Source: Alteromonas sp. V450
Lineage (GTDB): Bacteria > Pseudomonadota > Gammaproteobacteria > Enterobacterales > Alteromonadaceae
Assembly: GCF_001885075.1 (NCBI RefSeq)
Contig: NZ_MODU01000004.1
Span: 3,782,001 to 3,846,000, forward strand
Length of the DNA: 64,000 nt
Reading direction: 5' to 3'
Below are positions 28,578 through 40,678 of this stretch, one piece after another. The notes beneath the pieces were generated by a model. It had not been told where the DNA came from. It saw nothing but the letters and a program-made list of their open reading frames with translations, and made no database searches. The position numbers were made by a program, and so were the translations under genes. Every line of letters begins with the position of its first letter. The first letter of the stretch is position 1.

Positions 28578-30350
28578 ATGAAAGTAATTTTTTTATACAC
28601 TTTTTTTAACTGTTTCAAGAATAGATTGAAAACACTACTTCAATTGCTTTTCTTTTTTTATGTTGCTGTATTTTCAGTGTTTTGTTTTGCTTCTCCGAAC
28701 CTGGTTTTGGCGGGAGGAGCATTAAAAACATGTTCAAGTATGTCTAATCAAAACTGCACGTCCCCGTCGACCTTTTCGTCGGGAAAAGCGGTGATTCTGT
28801 ATGAATTAAATCAACAGTCACTGCTCAGGTATCAAGAGTTAGCGAACCAATACTCACAAAATAAAGATTTTTTATATTCATATTTGGTGAATATTAATTC
28901 ATCTGAGGGTGACCGGCTTTATACAAAGAATGCGCTGCTAGATGCCCTCAATGATGTTGGCTTCTCAGACAGCAATATTCGTTCTCTTTCAGACACTGAT
29001 TACTTCATTTTGTTAGATGCGCTAGAAGCGCAGCAAGTAGACGAGCAAGGTAATCGATTACAAGAGCAAGTGTCGTTGGCAGATACAAAAGCTGGGGCGT
29101 CAGTTGATATCTATACTGCGTTTATTGAAGCTGCCCATGCGAAACGACAAGCCAAAATTGCGGAGAAAGAGAACGCTGATACAACTGCTCGAACGATCAT
29201 AGGTATTGTAACGGCATCGTCACGCGATCCATTTGAAGCGGTAGACTTCTACAAAGGCGTTTTTCAACAACCCAACGTAGAAGTCATTTGGCTTCCGTTA
29301 ACTCCCGCTTTTCAACAGGCCGTTTATGTTAAAGAGTTGGGAGGTCAAAGTTGTAACAACCTCGCGTTTTTCAGGGCGCAGCATTCGCTGTTTGATAAAG
29401 AGAGGTTATATCCGGAGCGTACGAGCAAACAACGCTCATGGTGTGAAGATAACCAGCTGGCGGTGAATACACTATCTCGCCTTGACGGTCTTTTCTTTAA
29501 CGGTGGAGACCAAAGTAAAACACTGGCAGCACTAAGTACACCTACAGGAAGCCCCAGCGATTTTCTTAAAACGTTACGTGAACGGTGGAGGGACGATCAG
29601 CTAGTTGTAGGTGGGACCAGTGCAGGAACAGCCGTGCAGGCTGGTGGATACAAAAACCATCGGCCTGTCCCTATGTTAACAAGCGGCGATTCGAAAGGGG
29701 TTTTATCCGGCGGTGTATATGGTGTTAATCCTACATCACAACGCTGCGAGGCTGGCGCTCAATGTGAAAATCGCCTTATCGATGGTGCAATGACCATTAA
29801 ACCGGCAGGTGGCTTAGGACTTTTCAATTGGGGCTTACTTGATACTCATTTTTCGGAACGCGATCGTGAAGCCCGTCTTATCGCTGCGACAGCGTCTAGT
29901 GGACAATCATTTGGTTTCGGTATAGATGAAACTACAGCATTGATTGTCGATGCGAAAGCGCCCTTTGAAGACGCGTCTTTTAGCGTAGTTGGGGAAGGCG
30001 GAGTATTCATTGTAGATATGAGCTACGGCAAAGAAGACATCTCACATTCATCTAAAGGCCTCAAACGTATTATTGCAGGTGAAGCGAGTTATTTACCAAG
30101 CGGCACGTCTGGAAAGATTACATCGGGTGAATTGAAACTCATACTCGAACCATCAGAAAAGCTTACTACGTTCAAGCGCAGTGAGCGGGGCAGGTGGCGA
30201 CTTGAGTCGCAAGATCTATGTCGCTCAAAAGACACGATTCGCTGGCAGGACAGTGGAAATACACATGTGTTGCAATCATCAGAAGCATCACGTTTTCATA
30301 ACCTGCGTTATTGCGCTTATAGCAGGGTTCCGTTTGTAATTTACGAGTAG
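28578..30350 (+). CDS. Secreted cyanophycinase, peptidase family S51
   Basis: Predicted exo-hydrolase of cyanophycin (poly-Asp with Arg side chains), releasing beta-Asp-Arg dipeptides. The S51 signatures are present: FFNGGDQSKTL, the nucleophile motif VVGGTSAGTAVQAGG (Ser348 from this start) and LDTHFSERDREARL. From the ATG at 28578 it has 590 residues, about twice the length of the intracellular cyanobacterial enzyme. An N-terminal hydrophobic segment ending in FCFA gives a signal peptide, and an inserted helical region (about 60-190) precedes the catalytic part. No good ribosome site is visible; a TTG three codons earlier is possible. Cys residues after the signal peptide fit an exported protein. 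Divergent from the receptor-yfcC-iadA operon. Confidence 0.88.
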   Translation: MKVIFLYTFFNCFKNRLKTLLQLLFFFYVAVFSVFCFASPNLVLAGGALKTCSSMSNQNCTSPSTFSSGKAVILYELNQQSLLRYQELANQYSQNKDFLYSYLVNINSSEGDRLYTKNALLDALNDVGFSDSNIRSLSDTDYFILLDALEAQQVDEQGNRLQEQVSLADTKAGASVDIYTAFIEAAHAKRQAKIAEKENADTTARTIIGIVTASSRDPFEAVDFYKGVFQQPNVEVIWLPLTPAFQQAVYVKELGGQSCNNLAFFRAQHSLFDKERLYPERTSKQRSWCEDNQLAVNTLSRLDGLFFNGGDQSKTLAALSTPTGSPSDFLKTLRERWRDDQLVVGGTSAGTAVQAGGYKNHRPVPMLTSGDSKGVLSGGVYGVNPTSQRCEAGAQCENRLIDGAMTIKPAGGLGLFNWGLLDTHFSERDREARLIAATASSGQSFGFGIDETTALIVDAKAPFEDASFSVVGEGGVFIVDMSYGKEDISHSSKGLKRIIAGEASYLPSGTSGKITSGELKLILEPSEKLTTFKRSERGRWRLESQDLCRSKDTIRWQDSGNTHVLQSSEASRFHNLRYCAYSRVPFVIYE

Positions 30351-30357
30351 ACTGTGC

Positions 30358-31416
30358 TTAGGTATCTCGCCCATAATAAGCCTCCACGCGCAAGGCTATG
30401 CCATAAGAGGTTTTGAAGTCCTCTTCTCGTAGCCATAACACGAAGGGCTCTACTTCAAAGAAAAGCCAGTCGCGTAACATATTGTTTCGCCATCTAAATC
30501 CGCCATAGACTTCTTCTACGCGATAATTGGGCTGGCTTAACCCTTCCACCATGAGGTGAGGTATAACAGCGTTATGCTTGTCAACTGAAAACAAGTGGTG
30601 GACTTCGTGGCGCCACAACCAGTCGTTAGTATCATCGCGAAAGTAAAAGCGGTTGTTTTGCCGGACGAGGTGCTTTTTGTTAATTTCATACTGGAGTGCT
30701 AAACCAAGTTCGGCACCCAACCTATCTCGCGTGTAGTAGTAGAGTTCAGCGTCATAAAGCATGGCCCACTGTTTAGAAAAAGCAAAAGCATCTCTGTATC
30801 GGGTCATGGCATATAATTGGTCACGACGTCCTGCACCAATTCTAAACGAGTAGTGGGAATCTTGCTCTGGGCGAAACCGCAGCGCAATAGTCGTTCTGTC
30901 TCGGTCGTTATTACCAGTATCTCTAGCTGCACGTATGGTATTGTTCTGCGCTTCGTCTTCATTATCGCTTAAAAGTAGGTCAACGCGTTCTTTCAGTGCA
31001 GGCAGGCGTACTCGAATGCGAAAGCGTAAATCAGTATCAGACAGCATGCCGCTCCTTGGCTCCCAAGCAAGTTGAATACGGCCCTCTGCCCTGGCTTCTT
31101 TGTGTTCTAGCGTATCTGCATCTTCATCGCGTTCAAACAAGCCATCAAGTTGCTTCACCGTAAAGTCCATCGTATCGGTAAAGCTACGCTGCCAAATGTC
31201 GAACCATTGTTGGTCGTGCGACGATGTGTAAGGCTGTACGTTATCTTCAAATGCATCATCCCGCATGCGCGTGGCGTCCTGCGGGTCTTCAATGCGATGA
31301 TAAGCTGCACTTCCACTTGTCGTATTTACGGGTAGGTTCACCGAGGCATAGTTTATATTCAGCGTTGTGGGAACAGTGAGAAATAAATGACAATAAACAG
31401 CGGTAAAGCATAGCAT
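30358..31416 (-). CDS. Uncharacterised outer-membrane barrel-like protein
   Basis: 352 residues; I recognise no family. Residues 1-24 are a probable signal peptide. After an acidic, polar region (about 40-110) come alternating strands rich in aromatic residues and Arg (DLRFRIRVRLPAL, HYSFRIGAGRRDQLYA, MLYDAELYYYTRDRLGAELG, LFFEVEPFVLWLR), ending in YGIALRVEAYYGRDT. This suggests a beta barrel. A ribosome site AGGAG lies ten bases before the ATG. It converges on the cyanophycinase with seven bases between the stops, so it is not in that operon. Confidence 0.65.
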   Translation of the reverse strand: MLCFTAVYCHLFLTVPTTLNINYASVNLPVNTTSGSAAYHRIEDPQDATRMRDDAFEDNVQPYTSSHDQQWFDIWQRSFTDTMDFTVKQLDGLFERDEDADTLEHKEARAEGRIQLAWEPRSGMLSDTDLRFRIRVRLPALKERVDLLLSDNEDEAQNNTIRAARDTGNNDRDRTTIALRFRPEQDSHYSFRIGAGRRDQLYAMTRYRDAFAFSKQWAMLYDAELYYYTRDRLGAELGLALQYEINKKHLVRQNNRFYFRDDTNDWLWRHEVHHLFSVDKHNAVIPHLMVEGLSQPNYRVEEVYGGFRWRNNMLRDWLFFEVEPFVLWLREEDFKTSYGIALRVEAYYGRDT

Positions 31417-31599
31417 TGCTCACTAACTCCTTGTAAAAACGTGAATAGTTGTATTAAACAACGGTTTGCTAATTAGATACACAGAGCATGGATTGTCATC
31501 AGTAAAACGTCAATCTTTATTCATTGGGACAAATATTCAGGTGAAAGCATCAGCGGGCAATGGCATACTGTACGTGAGGATGTTACGGAGATTAATTTT

Positions 31600-31839
31600 A
31601 TGGGTGGTATTAGTATTTGGCAGCTGCTGATCATACTAGTAATCGTAGTACTATTGTTCGGTACAAAACGACTCAAAGGTATTGGTACTGATTTAGGCGG
31701 TGCGATTAAAGGTTTTAAAAAAGCAGTAACCGAAGAAGAGAAAGACGCAGACTTTGACCAAAGCAAGCGAGTTGAAGAAAAGTCAGCGGCAGAGCCTGTT
31801 TCAACTAAGACACAGAGCGACGTTAAAGAAAAATCCTAA
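31600..31839 (+). CDS. tatA: Twin-arginine translocase subunit TatA
   Basis: 79 residues: one N-terminal transmembrane helix ([15 protein letters not shown]), a hinge, and the amphipathic helix [20 protein letters not shown], then a charged tail. Oligomers of TatA form the passage for folded Tat substrates. The tatB ATG overlaps its stop by one base (TAATG). First gene of tatABC. Confidence 0.96.
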   Translation: MGGISIWQLLIILVIVVLLFGTKRLKGIGTDLGGAIKGFKKAVTEEEKDADFDQSKRVEEKSAAEPVSTKTQSDVKEKS

Positions 31840-32138
31840 TGTTCGATATTGGCTTTTGGGAGTTATTGGTTATTGGTGTTCTGGCACTCCTAATTTTAGG
31901 GCCGGAAAGGTTACCTGGTGCCATGCGCTCAACAATAAATACAATCCGCAGTGTGCGCAACGTAGCGACAGGCTTCAAGCAAGAAGTAGAGCATCAGTTG
32001 CGCGTACACGAATTGCATGAGAATTTAAAAAAAGCCGAACAACAAGGGCTTAAAGATCTTTCACCCGAGCTCGAACAAAGCGTTGATGAGCTTAAAAAAG
32101 CCGCTGAGTCGGTTCAAGAACCTTACAAAAAACAATAG
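31839..32138 (+). CDS. tatB: Twin-arginine translocase subunit TatB
   Basis: 99 residues. The helix [20 protein letters not shown] is followed by GPERLPGAMRSTINTIRSVR and a long charged helix. The Glu in the first helix and the GPERLP hinge separate TatB from TatA. TatB with TatC recognises the twin-arginine signal. The gene abuts tatC. Confidence 0.96.
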   Translation: MFDIGFWELLVIGVLALLILGPERLPGAMRSTINTIRSVRNVATGFKQEVEHQLRVHELHENLKKAEQQGLKDLSPELEQSVDELKKAAESVQEPYKKQ

Positions 32139-32906
32139 ATGTCTGACGCTAACAACTTAATATCTCACTTAATCGAACTGCGTAGCCGTATACTCAAAGC
32201 GTTATTGAGTGTGCTTGTTGTGTTTATGTGTTTGGCGGCGTTTGCGCAGGACCTTTATCAATTGTTGGCAATGCCACTACTTGAATCACTGCCTGAAAAT
32301 GCATCAATGATTGCTACAGATGTTGCGTCTCCTTTTTTCGCCCCTTTCAAATTAACGCTTGTACTGTCATTTTTTATTGCAATTCCCTATGTGCTTTACC
32401 AAGTGTGGGGGTTCGTTGCGCCCGGGCTTTATCGCAATGAAAAAAGGCTAGTTGCACCGCTGTTATTCTCAAGTACGTTGTTGTTCTACGCCGGTATGGC
32501 CTTCGCATACTTTGTAGTATTTCCCATTGCGTTTGCGTTTTTTACCAGTGTTGCGCCCGAGGGTGTTACGGTTAGCACAGATATATCAAGCTACCTTAAC
32601 TTTGTGCTCAAGCTCTTTTTTGCTTTTGGGGTATCGTTTGAAATTCCCATCGCAATCATTCTTATGTGTTGGACGGGCATTACCGACGCGAAATCGTTAA
32701 GAGCAAAGCGCCCTTATGTCGTGGTGGGCGCATTTGTTGTGGGAATGTTACTGACACCTCCAGATGTTATTTCGCAAACACTGTTAGCGATTCCAATGTG
32801 GATCCTGTTTGAGATAGGTGTGATTGTCGGGGGGCTTTATGCAGGTAGAAAACCACGCGACGATGACGAGTCTGAAGACGCGGAAGATGCCAACGCAAGT
32901 AAGTAA
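32139..32906 (+). CDS. tatC: Twin-arginine translocase subunit TatC
   Basis: 255 residues with six transmembrane helices. Conserved features are the N-terminal [15 protein letters not shown], the loop segment [18 protein letters not shown] and [15 protein letters not shown]. This is the receptor for twin-arginine signal peptides. It starts directly after the tatB stop. The C-terminal tail is acidic. Confidence 0.97.
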   Translation: MSDANNLISHLIELRSRILKALLSVLVVFMCLAAFAQDLYQLLAMPLLESLPENASMIATDVASPFFAPFKLTLVLSFFIAIPYVLYQVWGFVAPGLYRNEKRLVAPLLFSSTLLFYAGMAFAYFVVFPIAFAFFTSVAPEGVTVSTDISSYLNFVLKLFFAFGVSFEIPIAIILMCWTGITDAKSLRAKRPYVVVGAFVVGMLLTPPDVISQTLLAIPMWILFEIGVIVGGLYAGRKPRDDDESEDAEDANASK

Positions 32907-32916
32907 AGGACGGGTT

Positions 32917-33456
32917 ATGACGTTACGCACACTAATGATTGCTATGTTGATGTCTTTGTTGGGGCTGAACAAGGCTTATTCTCAATCTCTGCACGATGCG
33001 GTAGAAGATTGTCGAGAGATTGTTGATGATACCCAACGTTTGGCGTGTTTCGATAAAATGGCAAAAAATGTCGAACGTTATACCCATGCTGCGCCCATAG
33101 CGACAACTGAGAAACAAGGCCTGAAGTCTGAGGTTGCTTTATCTCGCGACGTTGAAAAGGCGCCGATAACCCAACGTAAGGTGGAACAGCCAAGCGTTGA
33201 ATTTGGTTTAGAAGGGCGACGAGATCGAGAAAATTACATCGATGAGAAGTCGCTTATCATCACGTCGATATCTCAGACAGTCCGCGGCAAAAATAGGTTC
33301 ACGTTTAACGACAACTCGGTATGGCAACAAACCGATAATAAGTTTCTCAAGCTTAGCGTGGGGCAAAAAGTGCAAATTGAACGGGGTATACTGGGCGCTT
33401 TTTATTTAGGTGTAGAGGGGCTTAATAAGCGCCTTAAAGTAAAGCGGCTAAAATAA
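32917..33456 (+). CDS. Small periplasmic protein inserted in the tat operon
   Basis: 179 residues from the ATG at 32917, which has AAAGGA upstream and opens a clear signal peptide (LMIAMLMSLLGLNKAYS). The mature N-terminus has ALHDAV-like helix plus DCREIVDDTQRLACFDKMA, a Cys pair pattern (C-x-C spacing 12) seen in several small exported proteins. The C-terminal half (from about 110) looks like a small beta domain (FTFNDNSVWQQTDNKFLKL, VGQKVQIERG). Ten bases after tatC and zero before tatD, so cotranscribed. E. coli has no gene here. Function unknown. Confidence 0.8.
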   Translation: MTLRTLMIAMLMSLLGLNKAYSQSLHDAVEDCREIVDDTQRLACFDKMAKNVERYTHAAPIATTEKQGLKSEVALSRDVEKAPITQRKVEQPSVEFGLEGRRDRENYIDEKSLIITSISQTVRGKNRFTFNDNSVWQQTDNKFLKLSVGQKVQIERGILGAFYLGVEGLNKRLKVKRLK

Positions 33457-34233
33457 ATGCCTTGGTTCGATGCAGGCGTAAATCTTCTCGACAAACGTTT
33501 TGACGCTAATGACATAATCGCTCGGGCAAAAGAAAATGGTGTAGATAAGCTCTGTATCATCACAACACACCCTGACGAGTGGAGTGAGGCAGAAGCCCTG
33601 TATCAAAGGTTTCCAGATAGCTGCTGCTATACAATTGGCGTACATCCTCACAACGCAAAAGTGGTAAACGCAGAACATTATTCACTTTTGGAAAAATTTG
33701 CGCAAAAGCCAGGTTGTGTAGCAATTGGCGAATGTGGCCTTGATTTTAATCGCGACTTTTCACCGAGAGACACTCAAAAGCAGGTTTTTGAGGCACAGCT
33801 GATTATAGCGAAAGCGCTTGATTTACCCGTATTCCTTCACGAAAGAGATGCGTTTAACGACCAGATCCAGCTTTTAGAAAAATACAGATCCTGTATTAGA
33901 GGGGGAATAGCGCATTGTTTTACAGGCAATGAAGCGCAGGTAAAAGCCTATCTATCGCTGGGCCTATATATTGGTGTTACAGGCTGGGTTTGTGATGAAA
34001 AAAGAGGTGAGGCACTTCGAGGTGCTGTAAAACAAATACCTCTGGACAAAATTATACTGGAAACAGATGCGCCTTATCTCTTCCCCAAAACCCTCAAGCC
34101 AAGAAAGCGCAATAACGAGCCGGCGTATCTACCACATATCGCTGAGCAATTAAGCAATTATTTAAACGTCGACAATGATAAATTACAGTCAAGCAGTTAT
34201 GCTAATACTTGCAAGTTGTTTTGTATTGAATAG
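33457..34233 (+). CDS. tatD: TatD-family metal-dependent DNase
   Basis: 258 residues of the TatD amidohydrolase-fold nucleases (3'-5' DNase in E. coli). Motifs match TatD itself: the N-terminus FDAGVNLLDKRFD (TatD proper also lacks HxH here), TIGVHPHNAK, AIGECGLDFNRDFS, FLHERDAF, GIAHCFTGNE and ETDAPYLFPKTLKPRKRNNEPA. Last gene of the tat group; the diguanylate cyclase follows after six bases. Confidence 0.94.
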   Translation: MPWFDAGVNLLDKRFDANDIIARAKENGVDKLCIITTHPDEWSEAEALYQRFPDSCCYTIGVHPHNAKVVNAEHYSLLEKFAQKPGCVAIGECGLDFNRDFSPRDTQKQVFEAQLIIAKALDLPVFLHERDAFNDQIQLLEKYRSCIRGGIAHCFTGNEAQVKAYLSLGLYIGVTGWVCDEKRGEALRGAVKQIPLDKIILETDAPYLFPKTLKPRKRNNEPAYLPHIAEQLSNYLNVDNDKLQSSSYANTCKLFCIE

Positions 34234-34239
34234 GACCGT

Positions 34240-37133
<2,894 letters not shown>

Positions 37134-37150
37134 TAGCGGTGCAGTCTTAG

Positions 37151-38662
37151 CTATTCGCAAATGAGCTCAAAGCCAGCCTTATGCTGAAGCCAACATTCGT
37201 TTGCAAGTTCTGCGTTAATCAGAGGGTGTGCTTTTAGCCAGCCCTCTGGGAAGCGCAAAGTCCATTTATCCTCTTCACATAATAAGCGCAATTCCGGGAT
37301 GTGTTTGTTTTGTCGACGAAGACAAAGCACAACTGATAGGCGCAAAATACGCAGCAGTCCTTTGAGCATTGGCTGATAGTCTGCATGGTATTTATCGAAG
37401 TTTTTAGTATTGATGTTCAGGCGATGTTGAGCTACCAGGTCACGTATAGCAGTGCGCTGAAGCCGAGTAAAGCCCGGAAGATCAATATGGCTAAGCAGAT
37501 ATTCGCCATGCTCATGGTGGCGTTTGTACTCGATATGTAATCCTATTTCGTGGAGCTGAGATGCCGCACCCAAAATAGTTTCTGTATCAAGATGGCAGAT
37601 ATTTTGCTGAGCACATAGCTGATGACATAGCAAAGACGCAACCTGTTTCACTGTGTTGGCATGACTCGTATCAATATGATAACGATGTTTAGTTTGATTA
37701 AGTGTCTGTTGACGTCGGTCGTTCTCGGTCACATTATCTAACATGCCATAAATGAGGCCTTCTCGAAGCGCGCCACCAGAAATATTCATGTGCTGAATGT
37801 TAAATGCTTCAAATAACGCAATTAAAATAGCAAGCCCTGAGGGGAATATTGCTTTGCGACTTTCTTCAAGACCATCAATGTCGAGTGACTGCATAGTTGA
37901 GCACTCAATACACTGCTTTTCCAAGTGGTAAAGGTAATCGATGCGAATGGCATCACTTATTCCTTGGGCAACCAGTATTTCGGTAATCGCTTGAGGTGTA
38001 CCCGAGGCACCAAGGCAATTATCCCAGTCAAAACACAAAAACGCGTCAGCTACATTAGCGATAAGCGCATGGGCCGCTTGCTTCGCTTTGTCGAAGTTAT
38101 CTTGCGTTATGTCGCCATCTTGAAAGTAACGTTCCATGAAGGTTACGCAGCCCATATCTAAACTTTTTAGATGGATTGGCTGCATATCGTTACCGATAAT
38201 GATTTCAGTGCTGGCCCCGCCAATATCAATAACTAAGCTATTCCCTTGATTAGCCGACGTATATGCAACACCTAGATAGATCTGCCTAGCTTCTTCCTCG
38301 CCACTAATAACATCTAATTTATGATTGAGTACTTGTTCGGCTTTGCGAATGAATACATGTGCGTTAGTTGCTAGGCGCAACGTCGCGGTAGCAACTATTC
38401 TTATATTGGAAGGAGGAATGTCTTGCAAACGTTCCGAAAATACTTGCAGGCAGTTCCAGCCGCGCTCCATGCTGTTCTCATCAAGCGCAAAATTTTCATC
38501 TAACCCTGCGGCTAGGCGCACTTTTTGTTTAATTTTTCCTATTATTTGCACACTACCATTGACGACGTGAACAATAACCATATGGAAGCTGTTTGAGCCT
38601 AAGTCTACGGCGGCATAGTACTCGCCGTAGGTCTGTGCATCGTGCTGAAGTTCTGCCTGCAT
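37151..38662 (-). CDS. gppA: Exopolyphosphatase / pppGpp phosphatase
   Basis: Ppx/GppA family, 503 residues (E. coli GppA 494). Actin-like motifs: AVDLGSNSFHMVIVHV and VIDIGGASTEIIIG, with catalytic Glu in ISGEEEARQIYLG. A C-terminal HD-like helical domain follows (about 310-503, with HEIGLHIEYKRHHEHG). By sequence alone Ppx and GppA are hard to separate; the position after rhlB, divergent from trxA-rho, favours GppA, which converts pppGpp to ppGpp. 26 bases after rhlB, same strand. Confidence 0.9.
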   Translation of the reverse strand: MQAELQHDAQTYGEYYAAVDLGSNSFHMVIVHVVNGSVQIIGKIKQKVRLAAGLDENFALDENSMERGWNCLQVFSERLQDIPPSNIRIVATATLRLATNAHVFIRKAEQVLNHKLDVISGEEEARQIYLGVAYTSANQGNSLVIDIGGASTEIIIGNDMQPIHLKSLDMGCVTFMERYFQDGDITQDNFDKAKQAAHALIANVADAFLCFDWDNCLGASGTPQAITEILVAQGISDAIRIDYLYHLEKQCIECSTMQSLDIDGLEESRKAIFPSGLAILIALFEAFNIQHMNISGGALREGLIYGMLDNVTENDRRQQTLNQTKHRYHIDTSHANTVKQVASLLCHQLCAQQNICHLDTETILGAASQLHEIGLHIEYKRHHEHGEYLLSHIDLPGFTRLQRTAIRDLVAQHRLNINTKNFDKYHADYQPMLKGLLRILRLSVVLCLRRQNKHIPELRLLCEEDKWTLRFPEGWLKAHPLINAELANECWLQHKAGFELICE

Positions 38663-38688
38663 AAATTCTCGATTCTCAATTACTGCGC

Positions 38689-39978
38689 TTACGCTTTATT
38701 ACCACGCTGCTGTGGTTTACCGCGACCTCTTCCGTTGCCGCCTCGTCGAGAACTGTTGCGGTTGTTTGGTGCGCGTCGTCTGCGCGGTCTTGGTGGTGTT
38801 ACATCATCAAGAAGTGCACTTCGGTCGTAATCGGTAACTGGGATAGCCTTTTGAATGTACTGCTCTATTGCGGGTAAGTTTAACGCATATTTTTCACAGG
38901 CAAAACTGATTGCAACACCACTTTGCCCTGCGCGGCCGGTACGTCCAATTCGGTGTACGTAGTCTTCAGCGTCGTCAGGTAGATCGTAATTAAATACGTG
39001 GGTAACAGCATCAATATGAAGACCGCGCGCGGCAACGTCAGTTGCTACCAGAACGTCTACGTTGCCGTTAGTAAAGTCTTCTAAGATCCCTAGGCGTTTC
39101 TTCTGCGGTACATCACCGCTGAGTAAGCCTACGCGGTGCCCGTCAGCAGTAAGCCAGTCGGTGACTTTTTCGCAGCTATTTTTTGTATTAGCAAAAACAA
39201 TCGCTTTTTCTGGCCACTCTTCTTCAAGTAGCGTAAGAAGCAGTAGCATTTTGTCATCATCAGACGGATAGAACAGCTCTTGAGAAACGCGTGTTGCTGT
39301 AGTTTGTTCTGGAGCAACCTGTACATGTGTAGGGTTATTCATGTGTTCGTAGGCAAGCTCTTGTACGCGATAGCTAAGTGTCGCAGAAAATAGCATGCTT
39401 AGGCGCTCGCTTGCTGGCGGCATACGACGAAACAAGAAGCGGATATCTTTAATGAAGCCTAAATCGAACATACGGTCGGCTTCATCGAGCACGGCAACCT
39501 GAATATTATTCAGTGTAAACACATTCTGCTTATAGTAATCGAGAATGCGTCCTGTCGTACCAATTATAATATCTACCCCTTCTTCCAACGTTTCACGTTG
39601 ACTTTGATAACCTTCGCCCCCATAAATCAACCCAAGCGACAATCCAGTATGCTCACTAAGCAGTTTGGCGTCGTTGTAGATTTGTACGGCGAGCTCTCTG
39701 GTCGGCGCCATTATAATAGCGCGAGGGCCATTTGATTTGCTGTTATCTGCATTTTCTGCTTTGCTTAGCAAATAGTGAAATGTAGCCACCAAAAAGGCAA
39801 TGGTTTTACCGGTCCCGGTTTGTGCCTGACCCGCAATGTCGTGCCCCTCTAGTAAAGGGGGCAGTGCAAGTGCTTGAATTGGTGTACAATGTGAAAAATT
39901 AGCTGCCGCCAAGGCGTCAACAACCTTGCCGTTAATCGGCAAATCGGAAAAGTGAGTATCAGTTAAGTGAGTAGGCAT
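38689..39978 (-). CDS. rhlB: DEAD-box RNA helicase RhlB
   Basis: Helicase of the RNA degradosome. 429 residues with Q-motif [45 protein letters not shown], and [10 protein letters not shown]. The C-terminus (about 395-429) is Arg/Gly/Asn-rich, as in RhlB. Divergent from trxA with 100 bases between the starts, as in E. coli; gppA follows. Confidence 0.96.
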   Translation of the reverse strand: MPTHLTDTHFSDLPINGKVVDALAAANFSHCTPIQALALPPLLEGHDIAGQAQTGTGKTIAFLVATFHYLLSKAENADNSKSNGPRAIIMAPTRELAVQIYNDAKLLSEHTGLSLGLIYGGEGYQSQRETLEEGVDIIIGTTGRILDYYKQNVFTLNNIQVAVLDEADRMFDLGFIKDIRFLFRRMPPASERLSMLFSATLSYRVQELAYEHMNNPTHVQVAPEQTTATRVSQELFYPSDDDKMLLLLTLLEEEWPEKAIVFANTKNSCEKVTDWLTADGHRVGLLSGDVPQKKRLGILEDFTNGNVDVLVATDVAARGLHIDAVTHVFNYDLPDDAEDYVHRIGRTGRAGQSGVAISFACEKYALNLPAIEQYIQKAIPVTDYDRSALLDDVTPPRPRRRRAPNNRNSSRRGGNGRGRGKPQQRGNKA

Positions 39979-40078
39979 AGCTTATAGCTTATCGGTGCTT
40001 GCATTAAAAAACAGTTTCTATATAACACTTATGGTCGTGCTGAGACAAATCAGCGGCAGACCAATAATGGAGAAAAGA

Positions 40079-40405
40079 ATGAGCGACAAAATTATCCAGT
40101 TATCTGACGATAAATTCGAGGCAGATGTTATCAATGCTGAAGGTCCTGTACTGGTTGACTTCTGGGCCGAATGGTGTGGCCCGTGTAAAATGATCGCCCC
40201 AATCTTGGAAGAAGTAGCGACCGAGTTTGATGGCAAGTTAACAGTTGGCAAGTTGAATGTCGATGAAAATAACGAAACTCCACCGAAATATGGTATTCGT
40301 GGTATTCCAACATTGCTACTTTTCAAAAACGGAAACGTTGCGGCAACTAAAGTAGGTGCGCTATCTAAAACGCAGCTAACAGAGTTCCTTAACGAAAACC
40401 TTTAA
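40079..40405 (+). CDS. trxA: Thioredoxin 1
   Basis: 108-residue cytosolic dithiol reductase. Active site [13 protein letters not shown]; cis-Pro in [11 protein letters not shown]. The ATG at 40079, with GGAG six bases upstream, gives the family length; open frame upstream (from 39995) lies in the promoter region. Followed by a strong terminator and then rho, the E. coli order. Confidence 0.98.
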   Translation: MSDKIIQLSDDKFEADVINAEGPVLVDFWAEWCGPCKMIAPILEEVATEFDGKLTVGKLNVDENNETPPKYGIRGIPTLLLFKNGNVAATKVGALSKTQLTEFLNENL

Positions 40406-40421
40406 GTAAAAATTACTATTT

Positions 40422-40460
40422 AAAAAAACCGGTGCTTTCGTTAGTACCGGTTTTTTGTTT
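40422..40460 (+). terminator. Terminator after trxA
   Basis: Stem AAAACCGGTGCT / AGTACCGGTTTT with a 6-base loop and a T-rich tail, 17 bases after the stop. The mismatch is one base near the loop. Confidence 0.88.
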
Positions 40461-40678
40461 TTACAGTTCTATTGATTGTTTCCGGCAGCGCTAGCGATAA
40501 ATATTTAACATTTGAGTAGTAAAAGGCTGGACGTTGGTTAAATATAGTGCTAACTTTTGATTAGCGCTCACCCGAGCAGCATTCTGCTTACGTCCACATC
40601 CGGGCGAAATCAAATCTAAACTAGAACAGAGTGACTATTAGTCCTGTAAGCGAAGTTCAAGCACAAAGACCCACCAGT

